DNA from: Ananas comosus
Taxonomy: Eukaryota; Streptophyta; Magnoliopsida; Poales; Bromeliaceae
Assembly: GCF_001540865.1 (NCBI RefSeq)
Contig: NC_033641.1
Span: 5,632,603-5,696,602 of the forward strand
Direction: 5' to 3'
Length of the DNA: 64,000 bases
The number at the start of each line of letters is the position of its first letter. Positions within the stretch are counted from its first letter, which is position 1. The translations under genes and the position numbers were made by a program. Below are positions 23,363 to 33,186 of this stretch, one piece after another. Under the pieces are notes generated by a model. The model was not told the origin of the DNA and ran no database searches. It worked only from the letters and a program-made list of their open reading frames with translations.

Positions 23363-23584
23363 ACCGGTCTCCCCAACTAGGGACCGGTCCACGAAAGCTT
23401 CTCCCGCGGTCTGCGCAGGCTGCGCGCGATGCAACCGGTCTCCCTCAATGGAACCGGTCTCTGGGGACCGGTCTCTCCTCGCAGAGACCGGTTCCCGAGA
23501 GCTGGTTTTCCAGGACTTAGCCGATGTTTTGGCCATCTCGCTGCCTACACGTTCGGGGACCGGTCTCTCCCACCAGGGACCGGT
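23363..23584. promoter_or_regulatory. ACCGGT palindrome array in element 2 3' LTR
   Basis: Cores are at 23363, 23383, 23434, 23453, 23467, 23487, 23559 and 23579. Pair spacings are 20, 19, 20 and 20 bp, with one 14-bp step. The TATA box near 23275-23284 is about 79 bp downstream in LTR sense. Confidence 0.65.
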
Positions 23585-23762
23585 CCCCGAGAGCACAAAA
23601 CCTGCAGTTTTGCATATTTTAATTTTCAAAGCTCTCAAAGATTTTCAGTAATGCATTTTTGCATTATTTGACGCCTTCGGCCTTTCCGAAGTGTACTAAC
23701 CTCGCACTTTGGTCAATTTGACCAAGGTTCGAATTTGATTACCGAAGTTTTAGTATGTTACA

Positions 23763-23781
23763 TTCTCCACCCCTTAAATTT
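23763..23781 (-). other. Element 2 polypurine tract
   Basis: The minus strand reads AAGGGGTGGAGAA immediately before the 3' LTR end (TGTAACATACT). It is followed in sequence by the same GTTTCG-rich block as in element 1. Confidence 0.78.
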
Positions 23782-23826
23782 AGTTTCGTCCGCGAAACTA
23801 ATTATTTAGAGATTGAGGTGCATACC

Positions 23827-26800
23827 TCAATCCAGTTCCTCGAAGAGATGGGGATAACGCTCCTTCATCGCGTCCTCAAGCTCCCACGTTTCTTCCCGAT
23901 CGCCGTGTTCGCTCCAATGAATTTTAACATACGGGATATCGCGGTTCCGTAGTTTTCTCATTTCCCGATCCACGATGTAAGCCAAGAACTCCTCGTAAGT
24001 CATATCCTCTTGAAGCTCTATCGGTATATACGAGAGAATATGCTCCGGATCATGGACATACTTGCGGAGATTGGATACATGAAACACGTCGTGCACCCCC
24101 ACAAGCCTTGGTGGTAATGCTAACTTGTATGCCACCGCGCCGACTCGTTCCAAAATCTCGAAGGGTCCGATATAGCGGAGACTTAGCTTCCCGCGAACAC
24201 CGAACCGGTTAACTCCTCACATCGGTGATACTTTTAAGAATACACGGTCGCCAACCGCGAACTTAATATCCCTCCGCCACTTGTCGGCATAACTTTTGTG
24301 CCTTGATTGCGCCGTCGCTAATCTTTGTCGGGCAAGGCGAATTTTTTCCTCTGCCTCCCACACCACATCCGGGCCAAGAACAACTTTCTCGCCCACCTCG
24401 CTCCAATGTATAGGCGAGCGACACTTCCTTCCATAAAGTGCCTCGAATGGCGCCACCGCAATACTTTCTTGATAGCTATTGTTGTATGCGAATTCCGCCA
24501 TCGGCAAATGATTGTGCCATCCGCCCTTATAATCGAGTACACACGCTCGAAGCATGTCCTCAAGTATTTGAATAGTTCTCTCCGATTGACCATCACTTTG
24601 AGGATGAAATGCTGTACTAAAGTCGAGCCGTGTGCCCATTGCATCCTGCAAGCTCTTTCAAAAATGAGATGTGAACCTAGGGTCCCGATCCGATACAATG
24701 GATACCGGAACCCCGTGAACTCTCACCACCTCGTCGAGATAGACTTGTGCTAGCTTGTCTCCCGACCAAGTAGTGTGGATCGGCAAAAAGTGTGCCGATT
24801 TTGTCAACCGGTCCACAACTACCCAAATCGCATTATGTCCACCTTGTGATCTAGGCAAACCCGTCACGAAATCCATTGCGATATTTTTCATTTCCACACG
24901 GGTATAGGTAGCCTTTGCAATTTTCCCGCCGAAAATCAATGTTCCGCCTTGACTTGTTGGCACGTGAGACACTGCACCACGAACTCTCCTATATCTTTCT
25001 TCATGCTCGGCCACCAATAATATAATTTCAGATCTCGATACTATAGGAGGATTGATGCGCTTCTTGGATAATGCCCTCCGAAGGTCATCATTCTTGGGTA
25101 CGCACCAATTTTCCCGATATCGAAGTGCACTATCGGTTCCAATGCCAAAATCGTTGGCACTACTGCTTTCTACCTTGCTCCGCATCTTTTGGAGAAATTC
25201 ATCGGAAGCTTGCAATCCTTTTATCTTCTCCAACAAGGTTGGTTGCACGATCAGTGTGGCAAGTGTTGCCGGCACTCCCGGCGCCACAACTTCTAGACCA
25301 AACCGCTGCATCACTTTTTGCAGAGCCGGTTGAGGTGTAACTTCCGTCGCCAAATTTTTCGCCGATTTTCTACTTAGAGCATCGGCCACGATGTTTGCTT
25401 TTCCGGGGTGGTAGAGAATCGTGAAATCATAATCTTTGAGCAACTCTAACCACCGCGTCTGTCGCAGATTTAACTCCTTCTGGGTGAACAAGTATTTGAG
25501 ACTCTTATGGTCAGTATAGATCTCACAACATTCACCATACAAGTAATGCCTCCATAGTTTTAGCGCGAAGATAACCGCCGCTAATTCGAGATCATGCATC
25601 GGGTAGTTCTTCTCATAGCTCTTCAATTGGCGCGAAGCATAAGTTATGACTCAGCCGTTTTGCATTAAGACACACCCGAGACCAATGTATGAAGCATCAC
25701 TGTATATGACATAACTCTCTCCCGGTGTCGGCAAGGCAAGCACCGGAGTAGATGTCAATCTATTCTTTAGCTCCTCAAAGCTCCGCTCACACTCGGGGCT
25801 CCAAACATTCTTCACCCCTTTGAGCGTAAGGCGTGTTAGTGGAGTTATAATCTTAGCAAACCCCTTCACGAACCGCCGGTAGTAGCCCGCAAGTCCAAGG
25901 AAGCTACGAATTTCCGCCACACTTGTCGGGCGAGGCCAATCTTTAATCGCCTCAACTTTCTTTGGGTCTGCCGAGATGCCATCCCTGGATATAACGTGAC
26001 CCAAGAAAGTAACCTCCGAAAGCCAAAACTCAAATTTCTTCAGTTTTGAATAACGCTTTTCCTTCCAGAGTATCTCCAACACGAGCCTTAAATGCTCTTC
26101 GTGTTCTTCTTCGGTCCGAGAATATACCAATACGTCGTCAATGAATACCACGACGCACCGGTCTAATAGCGGATGGAAGACTCTATTCATTAGGTCCATA
26201 AATGCTGCCGGAGCATTAGTGAGCCCGAATGGCATGACTGTAAACTCATAATGGCCATACCGCGTACGGTACGCCGTTTTATGCACGTCTTTAGGCCGTA
26301 TCTTCAACTGATGATACCCCGACTGCAGATCAATCTTAGAATATACCCTTGACCCCTGCAACTGATCGAACAGATCATCAATCCTCGGCAACGGGTACCT
26401 GTTCTTGATAGTCACCTTGTTCAACTCGCGATAATCAACGCAGAGTCGAAGTGTGCCGTCCTTCTTCTTTACAAATAACACCGGAGCTCTCCACGGAGAC
26501 ACGCTCGGCCGCACGAAGCCTTTATCGAGCAAGTCTTGCAACTGAGCTTTTAGCTCATTTAGCTCTACCGGTGCCATTCTATACGGAGCCTTCGAAACTG
26601 GCGCCGCCCCGGGAATCAAGTCAATAACAAACTCGACTTTCCGGTCCGGTGGCAATCCCGGTAACTCCGCCGGAAATACATCCGGGTACTCGCATACCAC
26701 CCGAATCTTTTCCAACTCCGGGTACTCTTTTTGAAGGTCCACAATGGTCGCCAAATAAGCCTTGCAACCACCCTTTATCATCTTTCTAGCCCTCACCGAC

Positions 26801-27060
26801 GATATAGTCGCCGTGAAGCGTGCTCCATTGCATGCCTTATAAACCATCTCCTCTTGGTTAGGCTCACGAAAAGTGATCACCTTCCTTTCGCAATCGATGA
26901 CCGTGTAATACTTGGAAAGCCAATTGGTACCCAAGATTGCGTCAAAGCCCCACAGATGCTTTAACACTAATAGGTCGATCGGCATGATCCAATCGCCTAT
27001 CTGCACTGGGCAGTCCAAACACTCGCCATGCACATGAAACGTAAGTCTAGGTGCTGTCAC
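23827..27060 (-). pseudogene. Element 2 pol: protease end, RT, RNase H, integrase, chromodomain
   Basis: In minus-strand order: protease C-terminus ([14 protein letters not shown]), reverse transcriptase ([38 protein letters not shown], and FIDD catalytic box), RNase H ([10 protein letters not shown]), integrase ([24 protein letters not shown] with the D, D, E triad) and a chromodomain ([20 protein letters not shown]). Three in-frame stops cut it: 25651-25653, 24658-24660 and 24217-24219. The integrase zinc-binding region near 25000-25070 also loses frame. At least two of the stops fit C-to-T decay. It is unlikely to be active. Confidence 0.88.
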
Positions 27061-27334
27061 CGTCCAATACTCCTCATTATGCGTGACCTCTATGTCATGA
27101 GCAAGTGCAAATGATGCTGTTATGAATGATTAAGATGCACCTGTGTCAAATATGGCTCTAGCTCTAGTGCCTCTGACAAGGATAATACCTGCCACGACAT
27201 CGTCGGGAACGGTAATCGGCGGCTTCTCCACCTGAGTGGCAAATACCCGCCCACTAGGTGCTCGAGAAGCCTCCGGCTGACGAAGCCGACGATCGTCCAG
27301 CAGACGTAGCGGGTGGCAGTCCCGCCAGCTGTCG
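27061..27334 (-). pseudogene. Element 2 aspartic protease
   Basis: The minus strand shows the protease motif FDTGAS, with a TAA immediately after it at 27132-27130, then SFITASFA. Upstream the frame is broken by a TAG at the gag end. It lies between gag and RT as expected for gypsy elements. Confidence 0.7.
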
Positions 27335-28510
27335 CTAAGTATACTGAACTGAAGCTGATGACGGAGCTGGGGATGTGCCGCCCGGGCACTCTCGTCCTAT
27401 GTGTCCCAGTTGGCGGCATCGGAAACACCGCCCCTCCCGCTGAGGGCAAGTAGTAACTCGGTGGTCTCCGCCACATATCACACACAGGTAGGTAGTCTGG
27501 CTCTGAGTCTGACTCCTGCCTCCCCACCACTGCCATCGTTGTTGCCGCGGGGGTCGCTTAGAACTCGATTGCCCCGCAGATCCACCAGCTGCCCGCTTCT
27601 TGGACTTGTCCTTTTCCTTATCTTTCTCAAATGCCTCGCACTCATCTCGCGCAATGGCATTGCCGCGCTCCACCCAAAGCGCGCGATCTAACACTTCCTC
27701 GTAGGTCTTTAAGCGGAATGCGTGAATAACCTTGAATATTTCGGGTCGCAACCCGCGCTCGAAAACCTCCGCTCGGTCCCTATCACCATGAACAAAGCTC
27801 GGCACGCAATTGACGAGGTGCGTGAACTCCCGTTCATACTCCCGCACCCTGCGACTTCCTTGCCTTAGCTTCCGAAAATCCTCCTTGATTTTTCTTTTGT
27901 CGCTCTCAAGAAAATACTCCATAAGTAGCATCTCCCGAAACGCCTCCCAAGTAATAGCAGCGTGCTCCAACGAATGATTTTTCTTTGCCTCAGTCCACCA
28001 CAACCGAGCTGACCCGTCGTGAGCCGCAAGGTGAACTTTATCCTTCTCGAGGGTGTAGATATCCTCGAACAACGCCTCCATCGCGGCTAGCCAACTCTCC
28101 ATCACCCACGGATCCTTCACATCACCGTTGAAGGTCGAAGGGTTGAACCGCTTGAATGCCGTCAGCGCCGCCAACGTGCGCTCCTACTCGGCCTCAAGTA
28201 CATCGGGAATAGGAGCCGATGAACCCGATGCCGTCAGAGGAATAGCCGTCACTGGTGCCGCCGCCACCGCAGGAGGTGGTGCTATAGGAGCAGCAGGTGC
28301 GGGCGGATCCCTCGGCACAGATGCCGCCGCCGCCGCCTGTTGCGCCATCATCTCGTGGAGCTGTCCAATCTGCTCCCCTTGTAGCCGCATAGCCCCGGCC
28401 AAAGCCGCTACTTGGGCTCGCAACTCGCGCACTTCATCCGATCCCGATTGTTCAGGCACTTCATCGAGCAGTGCCGAAGTGGCTCTACGTGTGTAGCGTC
28501 TCGGGGACAT
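27335..28510 (-). pseudogene. Element 2 gag
   Basis: The frame starts MSPRRYTRR at 28510, like element 1. It is stopped by an in-frame TAG at 28186-28184 and continues in the same frame to 27335. The core reads MEALFEDIYTLEKDKV, YFLESDKRKIKEDF and KLRQGSRRVREYEREF, followed by a basic segment and zinc knuckles (CVICGGDHRVTTC, with one spacing change, and CFRCRQLGHIGREC). The first knuckle lacks the canonical spacing, so it may be decayed. Confidence 0.88.
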
Positions 28511-28834
28511 TGATCCTGAAACGCATCACACGCATTAGTACTCGACACACGTGACTCTTACACGTTCCAAGTAACTACCCAATTAAGCGAAAGCAACCAA
28601 GCATAATTATTTCCAACTCTCGGTGTTATGTGGTCGGCCGCCCGACAAAGTCCCTTAAGAAGGCAACAATTAAGCCTTCTAATCCATCTCTACTTCCTTC
28701 TAGAGAAGTGTTATCGCTAACCCAATCATTCGCTTTCGCATAAGCCAAATCCACGTTGAAACGTTTCCTAAGCTCCTAAGGTCTCCAATTCCTAGGATTC
28801 TTAGGTCATTCCTAGACTTTTGCTTTCAACTTCT

Positions 28835-28845
28835 CTCTGATACCA
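28835..28845 (-). other. Element 2 primer binding site
   Basis: The minus strand reads TGGTATCAGAG, an 11-base match to initiator tRNA-Met priming sites. It sits 7 bases from the 5' LTR end at 28853. Confidence 0.85.
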
Positions 28846-28852
28846 TTATATC

Positions 28853-31310
28853 TGTCACGCCCCAATCCCCGCCAATTTGGTCAGATTCGGGTCACGTCAA
28901 CAGACGCCGAACGGACAGCATTTCCCCTATCCGCCCAAGGCTCCAATAACATGTATAATTAAACAATGAACAAAGAGATATGCAATTATACAAGGCTTGC
29001 ACGAGGGCAAGCAACACGGAAGCGGAAGCTCTAAGCTAGTATATACAAACATACATAATACGTGATTACTTTTGAACCAAATAAAAGTAAACTACCACTA
29101 TTACATTCTTTTCTATTCAACATAATTCTTTACATTTAGCCATTCACCCAATTACATATTTGTTTTCAACTATACAACTTTCTAAATCAACAAAGGAAGT
29201 TGATACATGTAAACCAAAAGAAAAATGACTACAAAATGTGAAATGGTCCCGGTGGCCGCTATCTACGGTGCTAAACCCTTGCCTCGGTCATCCACTGCCC
29301 CGCTCGTGCTAGGACCTATAGGGTTAGTGGTGTGAGAACTACAACGAAGTTCCCAGTGGGTTCGGCAACCGACCTCGCCGACTTACCCACTAGGTCTATT
29401 TCAAGCATAAGCATTTCAACGGAAAGAAAATAGTAGCCAAACTAATGCTAATACTATGCCTGCGAGAAAGATATCAGCGGATATAGATATGAAGCAATAA
29501 ATATGCATGCATGCTTGTTCGATACTTTCCTTTGGCTTTTTACCCAATCTTACCGGTTAACTTTGTTAACCCCAATGACTCACAACCCAAAATCCCTTTT
29601 GATCGAGGAGGCTTCGAGCACTTTCACTCGAGGGACCGTCCTTCGGGGCCATTATCCCCGTGGTGACCTACTCCGGAGCGCACCGCTTGAGGGGGAGCTA
29701 TCGCCCTCAAGCCAAGACTTATCGTGAGTATTGATCTAATTCCCAACTCGGGAACGTATAGCCACTAGTCACAATGCCACTATCATAATAGGTTTTCTAC
29801 CTATTTGTTCAAGCCACTCTTGGTTAAACTATATTTAACAATCACTATCTCAATGCCAACTTGTCTCTATAGTCAATGTCACATTTGTTTACTAAAATCA
29901 AGGTCCAAGTCTCCTATTGATACATCTCTAGGGTTCTAGCATACATGTCCATTATGGTTTTATCATTCTTTATGTCCAACTACATTATAAGCATATAAAT
30001 AAAGTTACACCAAAGTTCACATGTAAGCAACCCTAATATGCATGAACGACTATATACAGTATGCTCAAATAAAAGTGACATAGACATAAAAGGGAATCCA
30101 ACGATTCCGGAATGCACCCCCCACCTCGCGTGGTCGTGTAGGTGTAGAATATGACGACTCCCGAACTTTACGAAAGCCGATTCCGCGTCCTATAACCAAA
30201 ATAGTGCCATATTAGACCCTTTGTACATTAACCATACTTAAACATTTCGTAACGTCGAACATAGTTGTCCAACGCATCGAGGACACCCCCAATTAGGTTT
30301 CTACGAGGTCAATTCGCCCTCGAAAAATTCTAGGACAAAAGCCTCAAATTTGAGCCCTAACAATGCCCTATAGCAATAGCTCCTAGATTGATCTCTTCCC
30401 TAAGTAAAAGATAGCTTAGAATCATCTAAGAAGTATTCTAACAAAGTTTCCAAGCCTCTTGGACCAACCTTAGGGCATCTACTTTGAGCCCTAGTGATCC
30501 ACCATGAGAGCTCTACAAGAAAACCATGGATTTCATAGTTTCTTAGCTCAACAAGAGTTCTAAAGCTAGAAATAAACTCAAAACCCTACAACTTTGGGTT
30601 AAAATTCAAACCCTAGACTCTTATGAACCAAAACCTTACCTTTGCCAAAGTTCCACCAAGCTCCTTCTTGTAGGTGAGCTACTTGGACCACCAAAACCCT
30701 AAACTCCCTCTTCTCCAAGTTCTTCTTCTTCTTCTCCTTCAAGCCCTAGGTGAGTTCTAGAGAGAGAGAGGAGAGGAAATAAGAGGATGGTGAAAAATGG
30801 CTGAGGAAAGGGAGAAGGGTTGAGTATATAAGGTGTTATAACAATTCCAACAATGTCCTCCCACTATTTCCCTTGTGCACTGCCCAAACTGGACATTTTT
30901 CGCAGTGAGGGACCGGTCTCCCCGACCAGGGACCGATTCCGGAGAGTTTCTCCCGCAGTCTGCGCAGGTTGCGCGCGATGCAACCAGTCTCCCTCAATAA
31001 AACCGGTCTCTCAGGACCGGTCTCTTCTCGCAGGGACCGATTCCCGAAAGCTGGTTTTCCAGGACTTAGCCGATTTTTCGGCCATCTCGCTGCCTACGCG
31101 TTCGGGGACCGGTCTCTCCCACCAGGGACCGGTCCCCGAGAGCACAAAACCTGCAGTTTGAAGATTTTGATTTCCAAAGCTCTCGAAGATCCCCAGTAAT
31201 GCATTTTTGCATTATTTGACGCCTTCGGCCTTTCCGAAGTATACCAATCTCGCACTTTGGTCAATTTGACCAAGGCTCAAATTTGATTACCGAAGTTTCG
31301 GTATGTTACA
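28853..31310 (-). repeat. Element 2 5' LTR
   Basis: This intact 2,458-bp LTR starts TGTCACGCCCCAATCC and ends GGTATGTTACA. It carries a TATA box (minus strand, around 30825-30832) and a palindrome array at 30912-31133. Several sites in the array differ from those in the 3' copy. Confidence 0.92.
30912..31133. promoter_or_regulatory. ACCGGT palindrome array in element 2 5' LTR
   Basis: Cores are at 30912, 30932 (ACCGAT), 30983 (ACCAGT), 31002, 31016, 31036 (ACCGAT), 31108 and 31128. Pair spacings are 20, 19, 20 and 20 bp. Three of the eight sites carry single changes relative to the other LTR, all consistent with C/G to T/A changes. Confidence 0.65.
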
Positions 31311-31340
31311 AACTTGGTACTTTTAAAAGCATAGGAGCTC

Positions 31341-31342
<2 letters not shown>

Positions 31343-31393
<51 letters not shown>
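31343..31393. repeat. (TA)n microsatellite
   Basis: About 50 bp of TA dinucleotides lie immediately after the right end of the split MITE. A second TE-like sequence (CACGGAGCGCTCCGTG) follows directly. Confidence 0.9.
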
Positions 31394-31396
<3 letters not shown>

Positions 31397-31600
31397 GGAG
31401 CGCTCCGTGCGACCAAGTTGTGTAAGATCAAGCGGCTTCCAAATCGACGATCGGCTCCGATACACATTGATCGACACTATGGAAAATAGTTAGAAACCAA
31501 AGTTCATAATTTGGCGATATCAGGTACCTATCAAACAAGTAGTCTAAAAGTGAACGGCTGAAAATAAAAATCGGCGTAGCTCCGTAGATAGAGCCTTACC
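31394..31600. mobile_element. Decayed non-autonomous element beside (TA)n
   Basis: It starts with the perfect palindrome CACGGAGCGCTCCGTG right at the TA tract. I see no coding potential. The position next to TA repeats suggests another microsatellite-associated element, but I cannot define the right end. Confidence 0.3.
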
Positions 31601-31679
31601 ATTCTGACCAGAGATAGCGATACCCCAAGGTGGTCTAGCTTAGGGGTGTAGAGATGAAGGAAACAACTTGTAATAACCT

Positions 31680-31939
31680 TGTGATTGTTGATTGTATTTG
31701 GAAGTCAAATGTAAAAGAGAATGTAATATAAAGCATATGATGTGAATGCTTGTAATAACTTAGTTGTTTTATGTTTTTGATACTTCCTTATGCAATCTGT
31801 GCTTGAATACTGTTCCTGGTCAGAACCTCGTGTATTATATGAATTGTGACGCCTAGGACGTATAGGAAAAACTCTGTCCGTTCGGCAATCTGTCGGCGGG
31901 CCCGAATCCAACCAAATAGGCGGGTCTCGGGGTGTGCCA
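31680..31939 (+). mobile_element. LTR end fragment, inverted
   Basis: The end, GGGTCTCGGGGTGTGCCA, is a decayed form of the GCGGGGCGTGACA terminus. The segment from about 31725 matches, inverted, the LTR fragment at 32838-33096 (shared GATACTTCCTTATGCAATCT). The left limit is uncertain. Confidence 0.5.
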
Positions 31940-32048
31940 AAGTGAGTTCTAAGATATTTGACCATAAAGTTTTCAATAATGCGCAATAAAATTTGGAGTG
32001 TAGAAAATCCGTTCATGGAGTATGATTAATTTGAGACATGTGGGAGAT
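31940..32048 (+). mobile_element. Copia element 3' internal end with PPT
   Basis: The short stretch ends in the motif GACATGTGGGAGATT, followed by TGTTAG. That is the usual polypurine tract plus 3' LTR start of plant Ty1/copia elements. The rest of the coding body is missing; truncation is at about 31940. Confidence 0.6.
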
Positions 32049-32837
32049 TGTTAGTATTTCCATAAATATGGCCCAATTAATCTGTGTTATCCCTGGAGTA
32101 CAGCAGGTGAGGTTTGTCGACACGTCGGGAGAGTGTCGGGACAAGTCCGAGTCGCGTTAGCGCGATATGGAGGCCGAACGGACTCAGTGGAGATGCGAGG
32201 GCATGAGTTAGCGCTGGAATCTGCAAAATGCAGATTTTCTGCTTGCTGTACAGGTACAACCATCAAGGCATACCGGTACATCTTGCTGTACCGGTACAAC
32301 ATCAGAGGTGTACCAGTACACAGCGCATGTCCCCGCGCAGACTGCTCTCGGGTTGCCATTTGTACCGGTACAAATGCCCGTGTACCGGTACACCAGGGTA
32401 GGCAAGGGGCTTTTTGGTAATTCTCTTGCCTTGATTGTATTACCACCCCTTCTCCCTCCCTATATAGGATAGAGAGATCAGAGAGGAGAGGATTAGTGCG
32501 CTCTCTCTCTCTTCCCCTTGTGCTTGACCGTGCGTGGTGGAGGAGCTCGGGTGAAGTTCGGGTGTCGTCGACGTCGCGCCGCGGTGCCGTTCGAGCGTGT
32601 TTTCGTCATCGTAGAGCTGCGGGGAGGCCGGGCGAGGGTGCATTTTCGCCGTTCTCGACGTCGTGCCGGTTTTTCAGGTGGGTTAATCGTCGGTTTGTCT
32701 TCTAAGTATATAGAGATAGTCGGCATGTGTCGTTGTAGTTGTTTTTGCATATTCTATTTGCTCGATTCATGGATTTGGTGTTTCTTTTACAAAAATCTGA
32801 ATTCGAGCCTAGTGTTACTAAATCTACTTGCACATGT
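32049..32837 (+). repeat. Copia-type 3' LTR
   Basis: It starts TGTTAGTATTTCC and ends about 32834 in TGCACA, some 786 bp. The U3 holds a TGTACCGGTACA palindrome array (32250-32389), then a TATA box (CTATATAGG, 32459-32467), then GA-rich and GC-rich leader sequence. An LTR of a different type has inserted at 32838. Confidence 0.6.
32250..32389. promoter_or_regulatory. TGTACCGGTACA palindrome array in Copia LTR
   Basis: Cores are at 32250 (ACAGGT), 32272, 32290, 32312 (ACCAGT), 32364 and 32384. Spacings are 22, 18, 22, 52 and 20 bp. The array ends about 71 bp upstream of the TATA box. The motif is the same as in the gypsy solo LTR 17489-19993, although the two LTRs are otherwise unrelated. Confidence 0.65.
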
Positions 32838-33096
32838 TGTCACGCCCCGCGACCAACCGCCTATTTGGACCGGGTCGCGGCGCCGACGACAGACCGCCGA
32901 ACGGACCGAAAATTCCCTTGTACGCGGACAGAGTCTCCCCAGTACGTCCAAGGCGTCGCAATCCAAACAATCAACGAATGTTCCAACAAGGAACGGATAT
33001 CAATCCAGATTGCATAAGGAAGTATCAAATACATAATCTACTTGCTATTACAAGCATTTATTTTACAACCACTCTTTACATCACAGTTTCAGTTTA
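32838..33096 (-). mobile_element. LTR fragment ending at an N
   Basis: It starts TGTCACGCCCCGCGACC and continues for 259 bases to the N at 33097, where the assembly meets a TA tract. The other end of this LTR is not seen. It is a third type of LTR, related to the inverted fragment at 31680-31939. Confidence 0.6.
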
Positions 33097-33119
33097 NATA
33101 TATATATATATAATGACTA

Positions 33120-33186
33120 ATGAGAGGGAGGTCCACCGTGGACCTCCCTCTCATGCAGTCCACGAGGCCAAAGTGGCCTCGTGGAC
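33120..33186. repeat. Two adjacent perfect hairpins
   Basis: Hairpin 1 has a 17-bp perfect stem (33120-33136 with 33138-33154) around one base. Hairpin 2 has a 13-bp perfect stem (33158-33170 with 33174-33186) around AAG. They are three bases apart and sit just after a (TA)n tract and the N at 33097. Confidence 0.85.

Larger units (their letters stand above)
16246..23762 (-). repeat. Element 2 3' LTR, interrupted
   Basis: The outer parts are 16246-16771 and 21829-23762. The start is TGTCACGCCCCAATCC and the end is AGTATGTTACA. The interruption is the solo LTR 16772-21823. The promoter side keeps a TATA box (minus strand CTTATATACTC, near 23275-23284) and the palindrome array at 23363-23584. 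Confidence 0.9.
16246..31310 (-). mobile_element. Element 2: Ty3/gypsy chromovirus with nested solo LTRs
   Basis: The full-length element spans 15,065 bp, or about 10 kb without nested insertions. The target duplication is AACTT (16241-16245 and 31311-31315). Its 3' LTR is 16246-23762 (interrupted) and its 5' LTR is 28853-31310. With insertions removed the two LTRs are about 2,460 and 2,458 bp. It has a PPT at 23763, a PBS at 28835-28845, and gag, protease and pol on the minus strand, all with in-frame stops. It belongs to the same chromovirus type as element 1 but a different family. Confidence 0.92.
16046..31340. mobile_element. (TA)n-flanked MITE, split by element 2
   Basis: The two halves are 16046-16245 and 31316-31340, about 225 bp in total. 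The left end starts GAGTCCGGCTACGGTGCTTG; the right end, reverse complemented, starts GAGCTCCTATGC. The ends share TGCTTxTAAAAGxACCAAGT, an imperfect terminal inverted repeat. TA repeats lie on both outer sides. This resembles Micron-type elements of rice that insert into TA microsatellites; membership is an inference. An inner hairpin (GGTGCTTG..CACCAAG..TTGGTGC) is also visible at the left end. Confidence 0.55.
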
